The translations under genes were made by a program, and so were the position numbers. This document shows positions 32,713-43,773 of a stretch of 64,000 nt of DNA, piece by piece; the stretch's first letter is position 1, and each line of letters begins with the position of its first letter. Location: positions 38,776,383 to 38,840,382 of the forward strand of contig OZ024879.1 in NCBI GenBank assembly GCA_964017185.1. The letters run 5' to 3'. Source of the stretch: Rugalucina vietnamica (taxonomy: Eukaryota > Mollusca > Bivalvia > Lucinida > Lucinidae). The notes beneath the pieces are model-generated. The model was not told the DNA's origin, did no database searches, and worked only from the letters and a program-made list of their open reading frames with translations.

Positions 32713-32961
32713 TAGGGGCCAGTTGTTCAAAAATTAACGGCATCATTAGTAAACAATTCATCAAAATTTCAAACATAAATATTACAAATACACTGTTAGT
32801 TTTTGTTGATAAAATGTGAGAATCCGTTGCAATGCAAATGATTCTCACATTTTATCAACAAAAATAACAGTGTATTTGCTTATGAAGTCGGCATGTACTT
32901 AACAAGTTGTCTTAACGATAATGTTAAGCTAACAAAGTTTTGAACAAGTTCAACTGGCCAT
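32713..32961. mobile_element. Family C MITE copy
   Basis: AGGGGCCAGTTGTTCAAAAA; right end decayed to TTGAACAAGTTCAACTGGCC. Confidence 0.75.
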
Positions 32962-33109
32962 AGAAAAGCATATCCATGAACAGAATACCCCCTTAAACCC
33001 CATGACTACATGTATTTAGTGAAACTAGGATATAATACAGGGGTTTCCCTCAGCTTTGTATTCCAGGAGTCATTGGGATTCTACATATATTTGATATTTC
33101 TACACGTCA

Positions 33110-33660
33110 CACTACCTTCCCACCTACCTATACTACCTCACCACCTACCTACCTACCTACTATACCCACCTACCTACCTTGCTCCCTACCTACCTACATA
33201 TCTACCTCCCTCCCTACACTACCTCCCCACACTTATTTAGACTACCACCCTACCTCCCCCTCCTTTCACTACCTACCAATCTACTTACCTACCTACCTCA
33301 CTCCCTACATTACATTACACTACCTACATCCCTCCATCCTTCCCTAAGTATCCATACACTTCCTACCTACCACCTTCTCTACACTACCTACCTCCCTCCC
33401 TTTCCTACCTGGCTCCCTTACTCCCTACACTACACTACCTCCCTATCTCCCTAATTACTTACATTACCTATCTACCTACCTCCCTCCCTACACTACCTCA
33501 ATTCCTACACTACCTTCCTCCCTCCCTACACTACCTCCCCCTATACTACATAACTACCTCCCTCCCTACAATTCCTACCTACCTCCTTCCTTCCATACAC
33601 TACCTATCCCCTCCCTGCTTACACTACCTCCATAGCTTCCTCCCTACTTTTCTCACCCCA
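33110..33660. repeat. Pyrimidine-rich CCTA/CCTC tract, ~550 bp
   Basis: Almost no G on the plus strand. Imperfect CCTACCTACC and CCTCCCTACACTA units. Apparent proteins (SLPTYLPPSLHY type) are only translations of the repeat. Confidence 0.9.
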
Positions 33661-33873
33661 TCTCTAACTACTGTACTTCCCGAAAGCTGGATACACTTGA
33701 CGGTAATGATTATGTTAAGTTTCTAGCGTAAAGCTGTGTGTTTGCAGATAAGGCAGCGTGCCTTTATTTCATATTATCTGTCCTTTGACATGCGTAATTA
33801 TGTCGTTTTATGAGTTTCTTAGACCTGTTTATGACTTGTTGACAAAAAAGAAATAACCCCAAATCCTCAACCC

Positions 33874-34965
33874 AAATCAGCCACAGATACTTGGGGTTAC
33901 TGTTTAGACTTTTTCAAAAGCTCATACTTGTACTCTTTTTTTCAAAACTTACAATTATATTTTTTGTTATCTTATTGAGCTTTTCTGCAATAGTCGTGAC
34001 CTTGCAAAATTAGAAAAAAATGTCTAGAATCTATAGAAAGCAATCGAAATACTGATATGCCATCCTGAATGTAGAGAAAAAACACAAGATAACTAACTTC
34101 GCATCTCCAAATTCTCGACCGTCAGTTTGAAAAGATAAACTGATTCACTAATCCGTAACTTACAAGACTCTTATATATATCAGCATGTCTGGGAATCATT
34201 ACGCTTCAAACGGACACAGAAAGTATTTAATTATTCCCTTGCATACCCACAAAATCATCTGTTAAACAGCAGTTCTCATCGCTACCGCACTGAGGTGGCC
34301 ACAGTGGCTTACAGTATGGAAATCCCGTTTGTCATGTGACTGGGCCGCTTGTTTTCATTGGTCAATCAGGTATGACGCAACGAAATTCAAATTGCCATGT
34401 GACTGAACCGCTTGTTTTCATTGGTCAATCAAGTCTGACGCAATCAGAGGTTACTTTCGGTTTGATCGCTGGTTACCTGTTTTCGCCGTTTTACAACGTG
34501 CGCCCGGAATCCAGTCACATCCATTGTTTACTTCCGGCCATCTCAACGCGGTAGCGATGAGAATCGTTGTTTAATAGCCGATTTTGTGGGTATGCAAGGG
34601 AATATTTAAATGCTTTCTGTATCCGTTTGAAGCGTAATGATTCCCGGACATGCTGATATATATAAGATTCTTGTAAGTTACGGATTAGTGAATCAGTTTG
34701 TCTTTTCAAAGTGACGGTCGAAAGTTTGGAGAAGCGAAGTTGTTTATCTTGTGCTTTTTCTTTACATTAGTGATTGCTTATCAGTATTTCTAATGCTTTT
34801 TATGTATTTTAGACACATTTTTCTAATTGTATAAGGTCAGAAATAATGCAGAAAAGCTAAATGAAGAAGAAAAAAAATACAAGAATAATTTAAAAAAAAA
34901 AAAAAAAAGTACAAGTATTAGCTTTTTGCAAAATCTAAACAGTAACCCCGAGTATCTGTGAAATC
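33874..34965. repeat. Long inverted repeat with ~430-bp arms and promoter-like centre
   Basis: Arms 33874-34300 and 34536-34965 pair at roughly 85 percent over their full length. Both hold TATATATAAG, TCTTGTAAGTTACGGATTAG (a good donor-like GTAAGT) and GGGTATGCAAGGGAAT, each pointing outward. The 235-bp centre is not palindromic. It could be a two-sided promoter or a fold-back element; no target duplication was found. Confidence 0.8.
34301..34535. promoter_or_regulatory. Candidate bidirectional promoter core
   Basis: Two ~60-bp direct repeats each hold CATGTGACTG (USF/TFE-type E-box), ATTGGTCAATCA (inverted CCAAT) and TGACGCAA (ATF/CRE-like half-site). Further right are CGCCCGGAATCC and ACTTCCGGCCATCT (ETS plus YY1-like). 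It lies 2 kb upstream of the GTSF1 coding start, where a non-coding first exon must exist. Its use by GTSF1 or Piwi is inference. Confidence 0.45.
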
Positions 34966-35235
34966 AGCTGCAAATTTTAATTTCGATTTCATGAAAATTT
35001 CACAAACAAATCGACTCAAGTACAATGTGCGGTATCTATATCCAGTAATTTAGCTAGGAAAAAAAACTTACTGCTGTATATATGGAGGCAGATGCTGTAT
35101 TTTGTTTTTCTGACTCTACTCTATTGTGTTGTTCCTTCTAGAGTGACAATTTCCGCGCTTCTGACGCAAATTGAGCGGCGTCGATGTAAATTTTCATCCA
35201 AGCACGTTGAAACCGAACCGAACCAAAATCTGAAA

Positions 35236-36455
35236 AATAACCCAATAGGTACCTAAACTTAACTAAAAATTAGTCTTGATCATCTAGACGCTCTTTATGA
35301 TATGAATCGGCCAGAGACTTGTTGATCAAGTCTAACTAAAAATATGATAACATACATAAGGCGCCAACAGCACAAAAAATCTAAACACCACGACATTAAA
35401 CAATAAGAACCACCACGTACAGAAGTATCGCCTTGGAACGATCAGTAATATAAAATTACTGGCGGGCTTAAACCGGTTTTACAGGATCCTAACCTCACCT
35501 TCAGCTTCTGCAGTGGTTCATAACATTTAGTTGGTTGTTCGGTCCTCGTATATAGTGAATCTCTAACTAGTCAATGAATCATCATGGACAAACAAATCAA
35601 TCATGATAAATTCCATGATGAATCAAAAACGGGGACTCACAGAATGAGTAAGCTGCCCGACGATGGAGATCCCTGGGCGCCAAATAACTTACTAACTCCG
35701 GAGCAAAAGAAAAACACCAGTTGAACCCCGGTGGGCCAAGCAACAGACAAGAAGCTCCGGCCCCAACCAACTAAAATGAATAGCTTTATGTCGGGGCCAT
35801 CATAGAGTCTGACGCCCGACCCACCGGCGTGCAATTAAAGAAGGCGGCATAGTTATCAACCGTGACTGGGTTAAAAACTAAGCATGCAGACTGTCGTATA
35901 ACATTTAAGTTATATCCTATACGTCTGTAACGCGTAATGATTTTTCTGAATTGAAAATAAAAATCTATCCTTCCAATAAGTTTCTTAAATTTGTAAACCA
36001 AGTCACCATAAAATTCTGGTTCCGAAAGGCCCTCACGTAAAAGGGTTTTTAGCCCAACATTAAATTTGGAAATGAGTTCATAGTGTCTGCGATTAATTTA
36101 GAAAAGGTTGTTCGAAGTTTATGATACCGATAACCCTGCTGAAGAAGTTTGGCTGTTAAACATTTATTTCATGCATTGAAGTCTGCAACATGATTGCAGA
36201 CTCTAGCAAACCTAATAAGTTGTGAAATGTATACGCCATAAGAAGCACGGCGAGGAACGTCACCATCCAAAAACGGAAAGCCCGTCAGTAACTTTGTGTT
36301 ACTGATCGTTCCAAGTCGATACTTCTGTGGTGGTTCTTTTTGTTTTATGTCTTGGTGTTTAAATTTTTTTGTGCTGTTGGCGCCTTATGTATGTTTTCAT
36401 ATTTTTAGTTAAGTTAAGGTAACTGAGTGGCCACCTATTGGGAAAATAGCTGCTC
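35236..36455 (-). mobile_element. Fossil repeat with ~150-200 bp terminal inverted repeats (possibly DIRS-like retroelement)
   Basis: Inverted ends share AACATACATAAGGCGCCAAC and GAACCACCACAGAAGTATCG-type sequence (35345-35450 and 36285-36400, complementary). The minus strand between keeps a protein-like tail with SEPEFYGDLVYKFKK and GYNLNVIRQSACLVFNP, which resembles a repetitive-element tail seen in bivalves. Family assignment is from memory and tentative. It is old and broken, with several breaks. Confidence 0.4.
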
Positions 36456-36649
36456 ATTCGGCTTACGATATGTTTCATGGTATAAGTACCTGATTGTTAG
36501 TTTGGTTTTTTCCCACCTCGGTGTTTGGAGTGGGAATCTTTTTCTGATTGCGCCTTTTCCTGATCTTTGCCTACTTGTACCTTACTATATCAAAATCAAA
36601 AATCTTTTTTCGTGCGCCAAAATGTGAGAGATGCGTCTGATAAATGAAT

Positions 36650-37280
36650 TGTAGAAAGTACAAAAGCGTGCAACTAAGTTTTTAATAGGAATTATACATA
36701 TGATAAAGGTAGTATGACCTTTAAAAATCAAAAATCTAAAATGGGAATTTCTGCAGAAAAGAAAGAAGGATAATGGAATTATATTGCCTTTTAATTACAA
36801 GGGTCTAAAAGGGAGGGAGAGCCAAACTACCCACCGATGGCATTTCAGATACCTTCAGCAACTACAAAATTATGCCTATATAATGATATAGTGTTTCCCA
36901 CAGACTATAAGGGATTTATAGGATAATGGAATTATATTGCCTTTTAATTACAAGGGTCTAAAAGGGAGGGAGAGCCAAACTACCCACCGATGGCATTTCA
37001 GATACCTTCAGCAACTACAAAATTATGCCTATATAATGACATAGTGTTTCCCACAGACTATAAGGGATTTGAATGCCACCCCTAATTCTCGGATCTGCTC
37101 TTTTGAAATATAAGTTGATTGTGTGTCCAAATTTACTTCTCTTGTGAAAGCTCGGAACTAATCCCCTATGGTCAAGCCCCATCCCCCAGGTGAGTCATTG
37201 CTAATTTGACGTTTCTCCAGTCAGTGATCTATAATAAATCTACTGTCACTGCTCCAGTGAACCATTCTCAATCTGATTCT
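36650..37280 (+). mobile_element. Decayed 3' fragment of the same LINE family, with internal duplication
   Basis: GAAAGTACAAAAGCGTGCAA matches the late RT region of the intact LINE, and CATTTCAGATACCTTCAGCA matches its QIPSAS codons. A 153-bp segment is tandemly doubled (36771 and 36924 onward), nearly identical between copies. Frameshifted and non-coding. Confidence 0.8.
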
Positions 37281-37440
37281 GAGGGCTAGGATGCTAGGAT
37301 AACTTATCTAGAATTACTTTCAATGTCTAGAATTTCAGAACCAAAATATTACATCTACACACACTGCATGCCAAATATCGATATTTGACCAACGCCGGAG
37401 TGAAATAGCTAACTCCGAGGCAATAGCCAACGCCTGAGGA

Positions 37441-39063
37441 ACAGCGTGTAAAGGGTTGTCAGCAAAACTATGAAATATTTTATAGAGCATGTGGATAATG
37501 TATTTGTTATGATAAGTTAGTGTGGTAAGATGGTCTTGCTTCCATAGAAAATTTACAAAATGTAACAATACATTGTCTGGAACATATAAAATACAAGAAA
37601 ACATGCACGATTTTGCGGTTTTGACTGTCAAGATTGATTTAGAAGTCAACAATTCTTTAAAGTCAAAACCTTTCATTCTCTATTCACGCTATAATTTATA
37701 ACTCATATTCGCTGTACAAACTATTTTAATTAAAACTCACTTCTGACGAAGCGTTTAGATATTATTCGCCACCAAAGACCCCTTGTGGAAAAAGGAATGG
37801 GATCGCCAACGCCGGAGGAGGATTACATATGGACATGGCGAACGCCTGAGGATGATAACGTTTGCAGAGAATGCTGATTCAAAACAAAAATAGTTTTTAC
37901 TCTACTTTGTCGTTGAAGTCCTTGTCACGATCATTGATATTTATTTCTGAAATTAATTTTGTAACTGTCAAGCATATTTTCATAACTCTTCACAATATTT
38001 AATGTTATTTCAGAGCACTAAAACAGCTATAATTCCTAATTAGCGTCGTAGACTTGCGGCACATATTTACTGTTATAAATATGAATAATACGCTTGTACC
38101 GATTGGTCAAATATATTCATTTCATTTATAGCGGCAAATCTGTGACGCATAGAACTTATAACCATTATCAAGTCTTTGGTAAGTATGGAGATAGTAAAAA
38201 ATTCCAAGGGCAGATACATATACATATCATTATAGGGTCCTGCCAAATTTCGAACTGATTCCTGTTTTCTGCAGAAATCAAGTTCTGATCTAAATAAAGA
38301 AAATAGGGTGGTAGCAACAGTAGTTGGCAGATACGGTATATACGGTACATCTCTATAATGATACATACGTGCACGCACGTGTATGGTTATGGAAATACCG
38401 TGATGCCGATTTAAGCACATACGAATACCCATTACCGTGTGTTAATAAAATTATTACTATTCGTATTTATATAGTATCGCATGAGCATATAAGTTCTACA
38501 TAGTAACTCGTTTGTGTCTTCGTGTACAAAAAATATTTTTATGATACACTACGAATTTGAGAAACGTGTAACTGAAACGTGCGCGCGCGACCCCACGCCA
38601 CAACGGTTCGGTTCGGTTCGGCGACACGGACACAGAATTTTGAAAGAGAAGTTTTTTTCTATTATTTTTCGAATTTCCCATTGTTTTTGTTCGTAAAACT
38701 TCCCGACTTTAGGTCAAGAAGTTTGGGACCTGCAATTTCTCATTGTTGGTCGCTGTTTTTCCCCCAAATTAAGAGTCTAAGCATCGATTTTCTTAGTTGT
38801 GCGATTCGCGCCAAAACGATTCGTATTTTACTTGAAAATTTCTTTTCTTGAAACTTTTTGGCCTGAGAGCTGACAAGCTTTTGGACCAGAATTTGTTCAA
38901 GCTTCATTGACAGTGACATTGAACGGCTCTAGCAGGGCTGCAACGATCTGTCATAAAAGTTAAAGAATCTGAATAGTTTTTCTGGTTTGACCTTCCCCCA
39001 CCCACTTATTTTTTTCATATAGTGATTGAAGGTCTTTTTGTTTAATCATTTGAATTGGAACTC
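37441..39063. other. No host gene recognised
   Basis: Interior of the 37366-43849 element plus a possible LINE leader. It has short palindromes (ATACGGTATATACGGTAC near 38332) and a GGTTCGGTTCGG run at 38603. No conserved protein seen in either strand. Confidence 0.5.
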
Positions 39064-42000
39064 ATGGCTTCAGGTTTTGTCGGTCCAACTGTGGGGCGGT
39101 TGACTTGTCGGGTTGGAAAAGAGCTGGTATGTTGTTTCCATACACCGAAGTCTTGTCCGCTGCTCCTCAGGTTGGCTTTGTTGTTGGTTTTCGGGCTCTG
39201 TGTTTGGAAGTGGACAACATCAGGAGATATTTTGGATGCAAACCAGGACTGTAGTATAGGATTTGGAAATTCAGTTGGTAGGATTGCTCAGAGTTTGGCC
39301 TTTACAAGGAAAATTGGTAACCGAAGAGGCTCCGAAGGATTACGCAGTTTCAATCCTTCACAGGGAACAAACTTGTTGATTCTTATTATTTTGGCTGGTG
39401 ATATCGAAATGAACCCAGGCCCCAGGTTCCAGTGCCGCACGTGCAAGAAGTATTGCAAGGCGGCAGAGAAAGCAGTTAAATGTGAAGATTGCGAGAAACG
39501 CTTCCATGCATCTTGCGTAAATCTTGGTCCCGTTGAGTTACAAAAAATTGAGTCGGATAATGATTCTTGGTATTGTTCAAACTGCAAAGCTGAGTGCAGC
39601 CTATGCAGTGGTGCTGTTTTGAATTCCCATAAGGCTGTCCAGTGTGACAAATGTGAAATGTGGGTGCACAATAACTGTTCTTTTATGTCAGACTCAGAGT
39701 ATGAAACAATGCAAAACTCAAACTGTACATGGATTTGCCCAAAATGTGACTTTTTCAATTTCTCAGACTCTTTTTTCAATGAACAGTTTAACTTGGAAAG
39801 TGAAAATAGGTTTGACCTACTTGCAAAAGGTCAAGAAACCAAGTCCACTGAAACCTTGACTAGCAAAAACAGTTTTATTAGTGGTCTGAAATTTTCCAGT
39901 ATCAACATAAACAGTATAAGAGGCAAAAAACTTGAGTTGTTGGCCTTCATTGATTTTCATCAGTCTCAGATTTTGGCCATTCAGGAGACAAAAATTGACA
40001 ATTCCATATTAACGTCTGAATTATTTCCGGAATCTTTTCCATACAGCGTGTACAGAAAGGATAGAACCTTAAATGGTGGTGGTGTTATGCTTCTTGTGCA
40101 CAAGGACATCCCACACATGCCCCTCACAGAATTGGACAATGACTCAGAGTCAGTTTGGGTCAAACTTTTTGTAAATAAGAAAACTCACTTTGTGGCTAGC
40201 TGGTATCGACCACCTGTCGATGGTCATTTACCAGTATCGGACAATGGAAATGACTTATTGAATTCCCTGGAAAAGTTTGACAATTTATTTAGAGAACAGC
40301 TTGACAAAATCAAAAATATTAATAAAGGCAACAAACCCCCCTTAATTCACGTTTTAGGTGATTTCAACTTTAGAGATATTGTATGGCCGGACAGACTCAG
40401 CAAATCTGGGTCATCATTGAGTCAGACGGAGGGTCAGATTTTGATAGATATCATGAATGACCACGGTTTGGAACAATTAGTCTATTTCCCCACCAGAGAA
40501 AGAAATACTTTGGACTTAATTTTGACCTCTCTTCCAGGTCAGTTTGCAGACATTCATTCCCCGGATAAGCTCAGTGATCATGACATTGTTTCTGGCACTT
40601 TGAAAATTGCTATCCCCCCAATAAAGAAACCTAGGAGAAAAGTGTATCGTTATCAGAAAGGTGATTATGAATCTATGAGAGCAGAAACACTTAAATTTGC
40701 AAAGGAAAGATACTTCAATGGTTACTCAGATACTCGGTCAGTCCAGGAAAATTTCAGTCTCATTACATCGTTTATTCAGGAATCGGCAGATAAACATATC
40801 CCCTCAAAAACTAGTCGCTCAGTTTCCTCTGTCCCTTGGATAACACCTGAAATAAGGAGGAAGATTCGCAGAAAAAATGCAACTCATGCAAAAGCTAAAA
40901 AGACTGGTAGTGCAAAATTTAGATCTAAATTTGAATCTTTACGGAAAGAGATCAAAGCTGATATCAGGAAGCAGCATGATCTTTACGTGAACAACTTGGT
41001 AGGAGATGTTAAGGCTAATCCTAGAGATTTTTACAGGTACATAAACAGTCAGAAAAAAGATACCCAAGGTATTCCCCCGTTGAAAAAGAGAAATGGAAGT
41101 GGAATTGCACAATCCGAATTTGAGAAGGCGGAAGAATTTAATGGTCAGTTCTCGGATGTTTTCACTAAAAGTGAATACAAACAGGTCCCTCTTATGGATA
41201 GATCTGCCCCATTCATGCATGATATTGTGGTCACAAAGGAAGGGGTGACCAAACTTCTCAAAGGTCTAAACCCGTCTAAAGCCTTAGGGCCTGATGAACT
41301 TCATCCCAGGGTCCTAAAGGAACTGGCTGTGGAATTAGGGCCGGTATTCGCCCATCTCTTCCAGCAGTCAATTGATACAGGTGAAATTCCTAAAGAATGG
41401 TCTCTTGCTAATATTTGCCCCCTGTTTAAGAAGGGCGACAGGTCACTTGCCCGAAATTACCGCCCTGTTTCTTTGACATGCATTCCTTGTAAGCTTCTTG
41501 AACATATTGTATGCTCAAATATTATGGCCCATCTTGATGAACATGAACTCTTGTCGGACAGGCAACACGCATTTAGGAAATGGCATAGCTGTGAAACTCA
41601 GTTGACTACAGTGATAAATGACTGGGCCAAAATCTTAGACAAAAAAGGCCAGGTCGACACTTTTATACTCGATTTTGAAAAGGCTTTTGATACTCCTCCC
41701 CATGAACTCCTTAAAAGCAAATTGTTTAGCTATGGAATAGGTGGAACAACTCTGAATTGGATAAATGCTTTCCTTTGTTTCCGACAACAAAGGGTAGTGG
41801 TTAATGGTATTAAATCGGATTGGGCTCCAGTTGTGTCGGGTGTCCCTCAGGGCACCGTTCTCGGCCCCTTGCTGTTTTCCTTGTATATAAATGACATCTC
41901 AGCAGACATTGAGTCTGAAATAAGACTCTTTGCTGATGATTGTGTTTGCTATCGTGAAATCAAGAATGAAGAGGATACATTGAAACTTCAGAGAGACATC

Positions 42001-42750
42001 GATCGTTTAGGCAGTTGGGCTAGGAAATGGGGAATGAGATTTCAACCCGTCAAATGCAACATGATGCAGCTGACAAATAAACGGTCTAGTAAGATACAGG
42101 CTAACTACACCCTTGAGGGCACTGTACTGGAAAACGTTGAAAGCATAAAATACCTGGGTGTAACTATCACAAATGATTTGAAATGGAATACTCATATTTC
42201 CAATGTCTGTACAAAGGCTAACAGAACTCTCGGATTCTTAAGGAGAAATTTGTATTCTTGTCCCCCAGATGTGAAAGAAGCAGCTTATAAAGGACTGGTG
42301 CGGCCGGTCTTGGAATATGGAAGCTCAGTTTGGGACCCTCACTCTCATGGCCTCCAGGAAGAACTGGAAAAGGTACAAAATCGTGCGGCAAGGTTTGTGA
42401 CGGGAAATTATGTTTTTGAAACTGGGAGCATGACTGGCATTTTAGGTCAACTGAAATGGGAATCTCTTAAGAAAAGGAGGAAGGATAGTAGACTTATATT
42501 GCTATACAAAGGTCTAAAGGGTAAAGCCAGAATACCCACAGATGACCTTATCCCAAAGAATAGGCGTTGTAGAAATCAACACTCTTTGGCTTTTCAGATA
42601 CCTTCAGCTAGCAAAGAAGCGTACAAAAGTAGTTTCTTTCCACAGACTATCAGGGACTGGAATGACCTCCCTGATTCACTTATCTCCTCTGCTGAAATGT
42701 CTGATGACTGTGTGTCCAAGTTCGCCACACTCGTGCGTTCAAGGGACTAA
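39064..42750 (+). CDS. LINE ORF (CR1/jockey-like): 2A-like peptide, PHD fingers, APE endonuclease, reverse transcriptase
   Basis: 1228 codons with no interruption; ATG at 39064, TAG-free to TAA at 42748-42750. Order: a hydrophobic leader (CPLLLRLALLLVFGLCVW); at 39400-39423 a 2A-like motif DIEMNPGP preceded by LLILIILAG; two Cys/His PHD-like fingers (CRTCKKYCK to WYCSNC, then CSLCSG to WICPKC); APE endonuclease with SININSIRG, QETK, GDFNF and SDHD; reverse transcriptase with NYRPVSLT, DFEKAFD, GVPQGTVLGP and FADD. All catalytic residues expected are present, so the protein could be active. Known: 2A-like ribosome-skipping peptides occur at the N-terminus of some marine-invertebrate non-LTR elements. 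The 3' tail ends in short TTCAGA repeats near 42825. It lies inside an older TIR element. Confidence 0.93.
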   Translation: MASGFVGPTVGRLTCRVGKELVCCFHTPKSCPLLLRLALLLVFGLCVWKWTTSGDILDANQDCSIGFGNSVGRIAQSLAFTRKIGNRRGSEGLRSFNPSQGTNLLILIILAGDIEMNPGPRFQCRTCKKYCKAAEKAVKCEDCEKRFHASCVNLGPVELQKIESDNDSWYCSNCKAECSLCSGAVLNSHKAVQCDKCEMWVHNNCSFMSDSEYETMQNSNCTWICPKCDFFNFSDSFFNEQFNLESENRFDLLAKGQETKSTETLTSKNSFISGLKFSSININSIRGKKLELLAFIDFHQSQILAIQETKIDNSILTSELFPESFPYSVYRKDRTLNGGGVMLLVHKDIPHMPLTELDNDSESVWVKLFVNKKTHFVASWYRPPVDGHLPVSDNGNDLLNSLEKFDNLFREQLDKIKNINKGNKPPLIHVLGDFNFRDIVWPDRLSKSGSSLSQTEGQILIDIMNDHGLEQLVYFPTRERNTLDLILTSLPGQFADIHSPDKLSDHDIVSGTLKIAIPPIKKPRRKVYRYQKGDYESMRAETLKFAKERYFNGYSDTRSVQENFSLITSFIQESADKHIPSKTSRSVSSVPWITPEIRRKIRRKNATHAKAKKTGSAKFRSKFESLRKEIKADIRKQHDLYVNNLVGDVKANPRDFYRYINSQKKDTQGIPPLKKRNGSGIAQSEFEKAEEFNGQFSDVFTKSEYKQVPLMDRSAPFMHDIVVTKEGVTKLLKGLNPSKALGPDELHPRVLKELAVELGPVFAHLFQQSIDTGEIPKEWSLANICPLFKKGDRSLARNYRPVSLTCIPCKLLEHIVCSNIMAHLDEHELLSDRQHAFRKWHSCETQLTTVINDWAKILDKKGQVDTFILDFEKAFDTPPHELLKSKLFSYGIGGTTLNWINAFLCFRQQRVVVNGIKSDWAPVVSGVPQGTVLGPLLFSLYINDISADIESEIRLFADDCVCYREIKNEEDTLKLQRDIDRLGSWARKWGMRFQPVKCNMMQLTNKRSSKIQANYTLEGTVLENVESIKYLGVTITNDLKWNTHISNVCTKANRTLGFLRRNLYSCPPDVKEAAYKGLVRPVLEYGSSVWDPHSHGLQEELEKVQNRAARFVTGNYVFETGSMTGILGQLKWESLKKRRKDSRLILLYKGLKGKARIPTDDLIPKNRRCRNQHSLAFQIPSASKEAYKSSFFPQTIRDWNDLPDSLISSAEMSDDCVSKFATLVRSRD

Positions 42751-42835
42751 TTTCTCCCCCATCCGAACCCCCTGGTGAAATAATGTCATTTGGCGTGTCA
42801 CCAGTAAACTATTCAGATTCAGATTCACAAGGTAA
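39064..42835 (+). mobile_element. CR1/jockey-type LINE, protein intact
   Basis: The ORF plus a 3' tail with ACTATTCAGATTCAGATTCA at about 42812-42831. The 5' boundary is not determinable; the leader may begin anywhere after 38500. No target duplication was identified by eye. Confidence 0.85.
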
Positions 42836-43773
42836 GCGTATTGTAGTAGATTATAGTCATTACAGATCAGCATAAGGTAAAAGTAAATATTATTTCTTGA
42901 TAAAAAGACCATCAAATCTTGAGAATAAAATCGGTCGCCGTGTTGGTCTTATCTCTTCTGCTGCAGTCGAATCTTACTCCGGCGTTAACGTTACCCTCAT
43001 TTCCTCACGAAAGAAGGTCTGTTAATTAAATGCTTGAAAATGTTCAAAATATACAAAAATACAAGCGTGCTTCGGTTCTGTTAATATCAGATAAACATTG
43101 TTTCTTCCAAATACACAATTTCATAAGTCAATCATTTATTAGCTTGTCTACATATACCGGTACCTCGTGAAGTGCAAATCAACAGAAAACAGGCCAGCAG
43201 TTGACCGTACGTACGATATGCACATTTTGATATTCTTTTCTTTGTTTTTCTATATTATAAAGATTATGAATTACATGCCGTATTAGCGGTAAAATTAAAC
43301 TTTAATTTCTTCGTACACTGGACGCTAAAGCTTTTAAACACAAATATGCCTCATCGTTGGTCGTACCCATTCAATCCGTTCCTCCGGCGGCGATCGTATC
43401 ATACTCCGGCGTAGACGTTACCCTCATTTTCTCACTTAAAACAGTGTTCCGTTTAAATGATGCAAAATGACCAGAGAATACTATATAGGAGTGTGTTATT
43501 GTTTTAGTTTGGACTGTCAGTGGTTGTTGCTTTTATCTGTACACGGTCGATCATACATCTGCTCACAGAAACACGCAAATTGACTGATTTATGTTGATAG
43601 TTGTGTAAAGCACATTTTGCTTACTTTAATCAAGTATACGGATATGGTTTCACATGAAACTAATGTGGATAACTTGTTAAACATGAAATAAAGCTATAAA
43701 AATAAGCGAAACTCGAGTAAAGGCGCATTTCTACTTAAATTTTGCAACTTTTCAAGAAACACACTCACCACAT
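42836..43773. other. No gene recognised
   Basis: Right interior of the TIR element. Two CTCCGGCG blocks (CTTACTCCGGCGTTAACG at 42975, CATACTCCGGCGTAGACG at 43400) recur, otherwise AT-rich. Confidence 0.5.

Noticed and set aside
33010-33454. Two frames rich in PTYLPPSLHY
   Set aside because: Translation of the CCTA/CCTC microsatellite tract.
37335-37676. 113-residue minus-strand frame, also seen at 43742-43939
   Set aside because: The shared part (ASELAISLRRWSNIDIWHA) is only the translation of the inverted ends of the TIR element.
39055-39063. TTG start nine bases before the LINE ATG
   Set aside because: A non-ATG start is not needed; ATG at 39064 is in frame.
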